58,454 nt of DNA from an uncultured Aeromonadaceae bacterium. GTDB taxonomy: Bacteria > Pseudomonadota > Gammaproteobacteria > Enterobacterales > Aeromonadaceae. A model generated the notes under the pieces. The model did no database searches, had not been told where the DNA came from, and was given only the letters and a program-made list of their open reading frames with translations. A program made the translations under genes and the position numbers. Below are positions 52,737-58,454 of this stretch, in pieces. How positions within the stretch are numbered: the first letter of the stretch is position 1; each line of letters starts with the position of its first letter. The stretch lies in NCBI GenBank assembly GCA_945957385.1, contig CAMFKP010000019.1, positions 1 through 58,454 on the forward strand, read 5' to 3'.

Positions 52737-53612
52737 TCAGTGCCCAGCCTGGTAACGTGCCGGCGTTGCGCCGACACAACGGCGGAACCAGCGGGTAAAG
52801 TGGCTCTGGTCGCTAAACCCCAACGTATGGGCGACCTGGCTGATTCCTTGACCGGCACGCAATAGGCATTTTGCCGCATCCAGCCGGCACTGCAGCTGAT
52901 AGCGGTGAGGTGGTAGGCCATAACAGGCAGCAAAGCGACGGTTGAGGTGGCTGGCGCTGATGCCACTGCTGGCACTGAGCTCGGCCAACGGCACGCTCCG
53001 CGTCAGCTCGCAGGCCAGCTGATGCGCCACCTGTGCCAGCCAGGGCTCACACCTTGTGCCGTTCTGACGACATAGCCCATCGACTGTCAGCCGTGGCCAT
53101 TGAGCCAGCAGCGTCTCCAAGAGCGAACGCAACACCGTGCCCGAACCAGCATCCTCCTGCTCGCCTCCCAGATAATTTGCCAACTGATGCAACGCCATAA
53201 AGTGGGGACTTGCCGACCAAACCGGTTGCCATGCCGGCGTGGGTTCGGGCAGCGGCCACAACGCCGGAGCCAGATAAAACATCCAATAGCCCAGCGCTGC
53301 GGAGCCGCACGGATTGCAGTCATGAACCACGCCGGGCGGAATCAACACCAGATCGCCGGCCACCGCCTGCCAACCCTGGCCACTGAGTTCAAAACGGGTC
53401 TCACCTTCCAGCACAACGCCCAGCGACCAGCTGGAATGCCAATGACGGGCAAAGGTGTGGCGGCGATAACGCGCACGGCGCAACTCGAGTCCAGGGCAAT
53501 AGCGCGGCCGCCAGAATGCCACGTCAGCCTCGACTACAGCCGGCTGTGGCGCCGGGTTGTCGGGCGCGCCAGTCGGTAATGACGTTGCCGCGATAACTGA
53601 TTGCGATGGCAT
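52737..53612 (-). CDS. AraC-family transcriptional regulator
   Basis: The 291-residue protein has an N-terminal cupin-like sensing domain (about 40-150, HWHSSWSLGVVLEGETRFEL, IPPGVVHDCNP) and a C-terminal double helix-turn-helix (about 190-290) with LSASSGISASHLNRRFAACYGLPPHRYQLQ and ISQVAHTLGFSDQSHFTRWFRRCVGATPARY in pieces. The AraC signature is clear. The exporter that follows 116 bases downstream is the natural target candidate. Confidence 0.92.
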   Translation of the reverse strand: MPSQSVIAATSLPTGAPDNPAPQPAVVEADVAFWRPRYCPGLELRRARYRRHTFARHWHSSWSLGVVLEGETRFELSGQGWQAVAGDLVLIPPGVVHDCNPCGSAALGYWMFYLAPALWPLPEPTPAWQPVWSASPHFMALHQLANYLGGEQEDAGSGTVLRSLLETLLAQWPRLTVDGLCRQNGTRCEPWLAQVAHQLACELTRSVPLAELSASSGISASHLNRRFAACYGLPPHRYQLQCRLDAAKCLLRAGQGISQVAHTLGFSDQSHFTRWFRRCVGATPARYQAGH

Positions 53613-53617
53613 ACCGA

Positions 53618-55027
53618 TTACCAGGGTTCGAAAATGGAGCCGTTACCCGGCAGGAACAGACGCTGGTAGATGGCTGTCGCTTCGCCGTCACTCATGCTGG
53701 CTATGTAGTCACAAACGGTGCGATGCAGCAACGCATCATCCTGTTGCTGCAGACGGGCGGAGACCGCACGCGGCAACAGATCCTGCGGATTATCCCGAAA
53801 CGCCTCGAACAGGCCGGAGATGATCTTCTGGCCCTTGTACTCCAACGTACGGATACGCGGCTGGGCAATCACCTCATCTAACACATAACCCTTGAGACGT
53901 TTGAGGATGGCCTCCGCGTCAGGGCGCAGGCGCAAGCGGTAATCCAGCAACGGATGTTCAAACTGGTTCAGGCGTACCGGCTCGGTCTGTTTAACCAGAA
54001 AGTTGACCAGATTGGTGATCGCCTGCTTGAGCAACCGCGGCTCACCGCTGGCAATCCGGCGTACAAAGTAATCAGCTTCCCGTGGTTTGCTCGGTTTGTT
54101 ATCCAGTCGCGCCACCTCGCGCAGCAGCTCGCCGAGTTCGTCGGCCACTTTATGCGGACTCAGCAGTCCGACCGCCAGCGCATCCTCCAGATCATGCACG
54201 CCATAGGCAATGTCATCGGCGATCTCCATGATGCTGCAGTCAAGGCTCTTGTGGGCGGCACGCAAGCCGCGGATCAGGATGCCGGCCTCGCGTTTTTCGA
54301 CCTCGACCGGCTGGCAGAAACGAGCACGATCGGCGGTCGAAAACGGCGCCAGCAGCCAGTCGCGGATCTCGGCTTCATCATCGTGAATGCACTTGGGCGG
54401 ATGCCAGGGCGTCAAATTGCGCGGCAACGATTCCGGGCGTAGCGGATAATCCGGCGCCACCTCGGAAAACAGCACCGGATATTTGAGCACCGCCAGCAGT
54501 GTACGGCGCGTAAAGTCATAACCGCAGCCGTCCGAGTATTCTCCCAGCCGGCTCAGCAGGCGCAGCGTCTGGCCATTGCCCTCAAAGCCACCGTAACCAA
54601 GCATGTAGTAGTTGAGGATCTTCTCACCGTTGTGTCCAAACGCCGGGTGGCCTATGTCGTGTGCCAGACAGGCGGTTTCAATCAAGTGTTCAGGCGGTAC
54701 CCAGGGCGTCAATTCCCCTTGGCCATCGCGTTGACCGAACCAGGCCAGACGATTGGTCAACGAGGCGCCGATCTGCGCCACCTCCAGCGAGTGCGTTAAC
54801 CGGGTGCGAAAGAAGTCGTTTTCGCCGACACCCACCACCTGGGTTTTACCCTGCAGTCGACGAAACGCCGCGGAGTGGGTGATGCGACTGCGATCGATCC
54901 GCGCCAGAAACGCCAGCTCCGGCGCCTTGATATCAACGCTCTCGGCGCGCCGCGTGACGGCCGCCTCCCCCTTCTTGCCGAGCGTCGCCGAACGCCGCTC
55001 GCCCCATTCACTGCCTGGTATTGTCAT
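53618..55027 (-). CDS. dgt: dGTPase-like deoxynucleoside triphosphate triphosphohydrolase
   Basis: The enzyme splits dNTPs to nucleoside and triphosphate. The 469-residue protein (from the ATG at 55027) has the HD-domain metal motifs RTRLTHSLEVAQIG and LAHDIGHPAFGHNGE and a downstream ADDIAYGVHDLEDA. The longer frame from 55141 adds a Cys-rich lead with no family match, and the ribosome site at 55027 is only moderate, so the start is uncertain. It ends 5 bases from the AraC gene start. Family members can be dGTP-specific or broad. Confidence 0.88.
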   Translation of the reverse strand: MTIPGSEWGERRSATLGKKGEAAVTRRAESVDIKAPELAFLARIDRSRITHSAAFRRLQGKTQVVGVGENDFFRTRLTHSLEVAQIGASLTNRLAWFGQRDGQGELTPWVPPEHLIETACLAHDIGHPAFGHNGEKILNYYMLGYGGFEGNGQTLRLLSRLGEYSDGCGYDFTRRTLLAVLKYPVLFSEVAPDYPLRPESLPRNLTPWHPPKCIHDDEAEIRDWLLAPFSTADRARFCQPVEVEKREAGILIRGLRAAHKSLDCSIMEIADDIAYGVHDLEDALAVGLLSPHKVADELGELLREVARLDNKPSKPREADYFVRRIASGEPRLLKQAITNLVNFLVKQTEPVRLNQFEHPLLDYRLRLRPDAEAILKRLKGYVLDEVIAQPRIRTLEYKGQKIISGLFEAFRDNPQDLLPRAVSARLQQQDDALLHRTVCDYIASMSDGEATAIYQRLFLPGNGSIFEPW

Positions 55028-55205
55028 GCCTTGTTCCGTCACTGAACGTTTGCCACAGCATACGGCATCCAAAGGAAGCAGAACATGGGGCATCGCCGCA
55101 CCTTGTCCCCGCGCGCTGCGCTGCAGCAGCAAAAATGGCATCTCGAACCATCATTGAGGCGACGATTCGACTAACATGGGCGCACCAACGCCATGGAGGC
55201 CTGCT

Positions 55206-56153
55206 GTGACCCTCGCCAACCTGAATCTGCTGACGACGTTGAAAGTGCTGCTGGAGACCCGTCATGTCGGCCGCGCAGCCGAACAACTCTGTTTGAGCCA
55301 ACCGTCGATCAGTAAACAACTGGCCCAGTTGCGCCGTGATTTTGCCGATCCCCTGCTGGTCCGTGAGGGCGCCGTCTGGCGACTTACACCTCGCGCTGAA
55401 GCCTTACGACTGGAGATAGCACCTGTGCTCGACGGGGTGCAGCGGCTGTATGCCCCCCCGCAGTTTGACCCGGCTGCCTGCCGGCGTACCTTTTGTCTCG
55501 CCTCTTCCGATTACGTCGCCCAGTACATCCTGCCGCAGATTGGCGCAGCGCTGGCTTCGGCCGCGCCGTTAGCCAGTCTGGAGTATCAGCCCTGGGACAA
55601 GAGCAAATTGTCACAATTGGCCGAATTGCCGCTGGATCTGGTTTCCACATTGACGGAACAGCTGCCAAGCGGGCTAGCCAGTCAGCTCCAGGGCGAAGAT
55701 GGCCTGGCGGTACTGATGCGCGCCGACCATCCGTTAGCCCATCACACGTTGACCCGCCACGCCTACCTGGCGGCCCGCCATATCCGCATCAGCGGCGGCG
55801 GCGACAAGGAAGGCCCTGTCGATGCGGTACTGACCGCATGTGGCGAACAGCGTCGCTGGTTTGCCCAAGTGCCGTTTTTTCAGGCCGCCGTTGGCCTGCT
55901 GCAACACAGTGACAGCCTGCTGACGACTCCGGCACACATTGCCTGGCAGCTGGCACAGGATCATCGTTTGCAGCTACGACCACTGCCGTTTCCCTGTGCC
56001 CGCCAGCACTACCACCTGATCTGGCCACAACGCCTGACCCATGATGCAGCGCATCAGTGGTTTCGGCAGTTGGCGTTCCGTTTTCTCAGCGAGCACCTGC
56101 AGACCACAGCCGCTGCCGCTGCGATTCAGCTCGCCCATTACCAAGTTGAATGA
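55206..56153 (+). CDS. LysR-family transcriptional regulator
   Basis: The 315-residue protein begins with a GTG (55206) preceded by a perfect GGAGG at 6 bases; the frame has no ATG that fits better. The N-terminal winged helix (about 5-65) reads LETRHVGRAAEQLCLSQPSISKQLAQLRRDF, and the rest is a LysR effector domain. It diverges from dgt and lies 79 bases before a LysE-type exporter on the same strand, so it may regulate that gene. Confidence 0.92.
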   Translation: MTLANLNLLTTLKVLLETRHVGRAAEQLCLSQPSISKQLAQLRRDFADPLLVREGAVWRLTPRAEALRLEIAPVLDGVQRLYAPPQFDPAACRRTFCLASSDYVAQYILPQIGAALASAAPLASLEYQPWDKSKLSQLAELPLDLVSTLTEQLPSGLASQLQGEDGLAVLMRADHPLAHHTLTRHAYLAARHIRISGGGDKEGPVDAVLTACGEQRRWFAQVPFFQAAVGLLQHSDSLLTTPAHIAWQLAQDHRLQLRPLPFPCARQHYHLIWPQRLTHDAAHQWFRQLAFRFLSEHLQTTAAAAAIQLAHYQVE

Positions 56154-56232
56154 TGCTGATAGCCATATTTCATTTCAGGCATGATATGGGTTGCGTTAGG
56201 CTGAGGCGCAATCACAATCTCGGAGCAAAAAC

Positions 56233-56847
56233 ATGATCCTGACCACCTGGCTGGCACTGGCCGCCATCTGCGTGATGGGCGCCATCAGCCCGGGCCCCTC
56301 CCTTGCGCTGGTGATGCGCAATACCGTACGAGGCGGGCGCTGGCACGGCGTGGCGACGGGACTCGGTCACGGACTGGGTGTGGGGCTGTATGCGCTGATC
56401 GCCGCCTATGGTCTGGCCTTGCTGTTGACCACCACCCCCTGGCTATTCCAGCTGGTACAGTATGCAGGGGCTGGCTTTTTGGCTTGGCTCGGCCTCCGCA
56501 GCCTGCTGGCTAAACCTGGCAGCAGCGCGGTGACAGAACACGGCTCGACCGAAACACAGTCGCGTCAGCTCGGTGCCGTTGAGGGCTTTGCCGTCGCATT
56601 TTTGAACCCGCAGTTGGCGATCTTCTTCGTCGCGCTGTTCAGTCAGTTTGTACACGCCGACACTGGCTGGCAGGAGGCACTGCTGATGATGCTGACTGCT
56701 GGCGGCATCGATGCAAGCTGGTATTCGCTCGTTGCCATCGCCCTCTCCCATGGCCCGGTGCTGGCCTGGTTGCGGGCACAGTCCCTGCTGATCGATCGGC
56801 TCAGCGGCCTGGTACTGCTCGGCATCGCCATCAAGATAGTGCTGTAA
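56233..56847 (+). CDS. LysE/RhtB-family amino-acid exporter
   Basis: The 204-residue protein has six predicted transmembrane segments and the family opening MGAISPGPSLALVMRNTVRGGR, then AGAGFLAWLGLRSL and VEGFAVAFLNPQLAIFFVALFSQF. LysE/RhtB proteins export amino acids or homoserine lactone-like compounds; the substrate is unknown. GGAGC lies before the ATG. A clean terminator follows. Confidence 0.9.
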   Translation: MILTTWLALAAICVMGAISPGPSLALVMRNTVRGGRWHGVATGLGHGLGVGLYALIAAYGLALLLTTTPWLFQLVQYAGAGFLAWLGLRSLLAKPGSSAVTEHGSTETQSRQLGAVEGFAVAFLNPQLAIFFVALFSQFVHADTGWQEALLMMLTAGGIDASWYSLVAIALSHGPVLAWLRAQSLLIDRLSGLVLLGIAIKIVL

Positions 56848-56933
56848 CCTGACCTGCCCCTGGCAACGCTATCCTGGCCATGGGCTGAGATAATGTTCGT
56901 CTGCAAGTCACAGCGGCCTATCCACTACATGAC

Positions 56934-56962
56934 AACGCCGGGTTTAACCCGGCGTTGTTGTT
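56934..56962 (+). terminator. intrinsic terminator after the LysE gene
   Basis: AACGCCGGGTT-T-AACCCGGCGTT is a perfect 11-bp palindromic stem followed by GTTGTT. It lies between converging genes and may act in both directions. Confidence 0.7.
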
Positions 56963-56986
56963 AACTCGCGAACCCAACCGTTCATG

Positions 56987-57334
56987 TTAGTGATGTGTCT
57001 TGGCTGGCTCACGGCGACGATAGCGGCGCAGCGCCCACAGAGCCAACAGGCTCACGCCCCCGATGACGCCATTGCCGTCGTCTTCTTGCCTATCATCGGC
57101 GGTCGAAACCGAAACGGCACCCGGATCGACAATACTGGCATTGACCAGACCATCAGCATCATTGGGGCCGCCATCTTCCAGAGTCAACTGCACGCAGTGG
57201 TTGCCAGCCGTCAATCCGCTCGTCCACTGGGTATCCCCAGGTGGCGGACAATAGCCGGCAGAACCTGGCGCAGAGTGCAACTGGTTATTGGCATCCACCA
57301 CAAACGAAGTCCAGCGACCATTCATATTAATCAT
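56987..57334 (-). pseudogene. C-terminal fragment of a GlyGly-CTERM surface protein
   Basis: The 115-residue frame looks like the end of a large exported protein: NQLHSAPGSAGYCPPPGD and VQLTLEDGGPNDADGLVNASIVDPGAV are typical of the domain just before the sorting signal in choice-of-anchor/GlyGly-CTERM proteins, followed by GGVSLLALWALRRYRRR, a Gly-Gly motif, hydrophobic stretch and Arg cluster recognised by rhombosortase. There is no signal peptide, and the frame is closed by a stop a few codons upstream of the first Met, so the N-terminal bulk is missing. I infer a truncated remnant, not a functional gene. Confidence 0.7.
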
Positions 57335-57422
57335 AAATCTTTTGGTATTTTAAAATTGCATTCAAAGCAGTATTTGTAGCGATATCAACATTCGACAGGG
57401 ATGATACAAGTTGATCATCTTT

Positions 57423-57652
57423 TCAGGTGCGGACAGATATCAGATCCGCATTATCGAACAACTCAAAATCAACTTTATTCAGATAAAAACACGACATATC
57501 CGTAGATTTAAATATGAAAAAATTTGAGAGATTGAACGTGTTCGAAACGAAATGGAATGCCTTGTCATTGAGCTTAACCAGATTATAAATCCCGAGAGAG
57601 ACCAGATCACTAACCCCCATATCACTATTTTGCGAAGAATATAACGTCCAGC
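57423..57652 (-). pseudogene. AT-rich remnant frame of unknown origin
   Basis: An open frame begins right after an in-frame TAA and reads GVNGWTLYSSQNSDMGVSD, LVSLGIYNLVKLNDKAFHFVS and so on to a stop at 57423, with no start codon before an internal Met and no ribosome site. The amino-acid make-up looks protein-like (aromatic and Asn/Ser rich), and the DNA is much more AT-rich than its surroundings. It is probably the tail of a foreign gene. I recognise no family. From 57335 to 57766 nothing else coding is seen. Confidence 0.4.
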
Positions 57653-57766
57653 CATTAACACCAGTTTAATGACGTTTAATAGGTAGCGTTCGGCCTCGAA
57701 ACAAAATATTCAATCCGGTCTGCTGGCCCAAGCCCAGAACACGCCCCAGACCGGCCAGCAGCACGG

Positions 57767-58219
57767 CTAGCCTAGCGGCCGCAGCTGCTGACGCAACCAG
57801 CTCTGAAATGGCCCCTTCGGCAGGGCGCCGGCGAGACGCGCCAGCTCTCGCCCCTGGTAAAACAGCGCCAGTGTCGGAATCGAGCGAATGTGATGGCTGG
57901 CTGCAGCGTTCGGGTTGGCCTCGGTATCGAGTTTGACGAAACACGCCTCGGTCATCATCTCGGCGGCACTCTGGGCAAAGGTTGGCGCAAACTGCTGGCA
58001 GGGAGCGCACCAGTCGGCCCAGAAATCGACGATCACCGGCAGTGACGAGTGGGCTATCCAGCGCGGCAGCGTGAGATCCGTGGCGGGAACCGGCTGTCCC
58101 GGCAGCAAGGGCTGACGACACTTGCCACACACCGGACGGTCAACCAGGCGCTGGGCAGGCAGACGATTCAGGCCGCCGCAGGACGGGCAGACCAGTTGTA
58201 GCGTTTCAACTGTTTGCAT
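57767..58219 (-). CDS. trxC: thioredoxin 2
   Basis: TrxC reduces protein disulfides and is usually tied to oxidative stress. The 150-residue protein has the N-terminal zinc site with Cys11/Cys14 (CPSC) and Cys31/Cys34 (CGKC) and a thioredoxin domain with the active site WCAPC at 70-74 and the cis-Pro segment RSIPTLALF. It is slightly longer than E. coli TrxC. I start at 58219, where the zinc domain begins; an upstream Met at 58309 adds only low-quality sequence. Confidence 0.93.
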   Translation of the reverse strand: MQTVETLQLVCPSCGGLNRLPAQRLVDRPVCGKCRQPLLPGQPVPATDLTLPRWIAHSSLPVIVDFWADWCAPCQQFAPTFAQSAAEMMTEACFVKLDTEANPNAAASHHIRSIPTLALFYQGRELARLAGALPKGPFQSWLRQQLRPLG

Positions 58220-58375
58220 GTTCAGACTCTCATATTCACCGCATCTCGGTGCCCTCACTATGCGATCACCGGCGGCTGTTTTCAAAGGGCGTGATCGACA
58301 AATAGCCACGCCAGTGATCTTGCATCAGGTATACCCACCGCCGCAGTGCAACACCGCATTTGCCGAAGGCATGCG

Positions 58376-58454
58376 GATATTCAGATATTCAGATATTCAG
58401 ATATTCAGATATTCAGATATTCAGATATTCAGATATTCAGATATTCAGATATTC
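58376..58454. repeat. octanucleotide tandem repeat (GATATTCA)n at the window edge
   Basis: At least nine perfect copies of GATATTCA fill the last 79 bases and continue past the window. The plus strand has no stop codon in any frame through the repeat and reads as repeated DIQIFRYS; an ATG at 58371 opens into it. The array length beyond the edge is unknown. Confidence 0.95.

Noticed and set aside
58376..58454. CRISPR array
   Set aside because: The repeats are 8 bases long and head to tail with no spacers; this is a simple tandem repeat.

Overview
This window looks like chromosomal DNA from a polar-flagellated gammaproteobacterium, most likely in the Aeromonadales (Aeromonas, Oceanimonas or Zobellella type). 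The flagellin block order flaA-flaB-flaG-fliD-fliT-fliS-maf, the outer H-ring/basal-body genes flgO, flgP and flgT, and the flgAMN/cheV/cheR arrangement match the Aeromonas/Vibrio polar flagellum plan. The sequence is fairly GC-rich except for an AT-rich scar near 57.3-57.7 kb. The assignment rests on gene order and protein character only.

Layout. (1) Positions 1-8804, minus strand: a glycan operon with two SAM methyltransferases, a WecF-type (GT56) transferase, an asparagine-synthetase-like protein without the usual Cys nucleophile, a GT4, two GT2 enzymes and UDP-galactopyranose mutase. (2) 9012-14205, minus: a tightly overlapped acyl module (LuxC-like reductase, LuxE-like acyl-protein synthetase, AMP-ligase, SDR, acyl carrier protein, PseH-like GNAT) behind a near-consensus sigma-28 promoter. 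(3) 14426-17161, plus: pseF, pseG and pseI for CMP-pseudaminic acid. (4) 17239-24548, minus: maf, fliT, fliS, fliD, flaG, flaB, flaA. (5) 24777-37253, minus: flgL back to flgB, then cheR and cheV, with sigma-54 promoters before flgB and flgF. (6) 37392-41369: flgA-flgM-flgN (plus), flgP-flgO (minus), flgT (plus), then tRNA-Arg(CCU). (7) 41697-58219: housekeeping and accessory genes (tyrS, anmK, HIT protein, yccT-like, glutaredoxin-like, erpA, clcA, hemL, msrA, EF-hand protein, EamA exporter, AraC, dGTPase-like, LysR, LysE, trxC). (8) The right edge is an octanucleotide tandem repeat that runs out of the window.

How it fits together. Sigma-54 promoters precede the rod/hook genes, and sigma-28 promoters precede flaA, flaB, flgM, flgO and the acyl operon, so the modification genes appear to be expressed with the filament. 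PseF/G/I make part of the CMP-pseudaminic acid pathway (pseB and pseC are not in the window), Maf would transfer it to flagellin, and the glycosyltransferase and acyl operons could extend or decorate it.

The most interesting items are the sigma-28-linked acyl/LuxCE module, a candidate structured sigma-54-dependent RNA antisense to the flaA 3' region (about 23382-23609), the Cys-less amidotransferase-like protein, a cysteine in flagellin FlaA, and the scarred right end with a rhombosortase-type C-terminal fragment and the octamer repeat.
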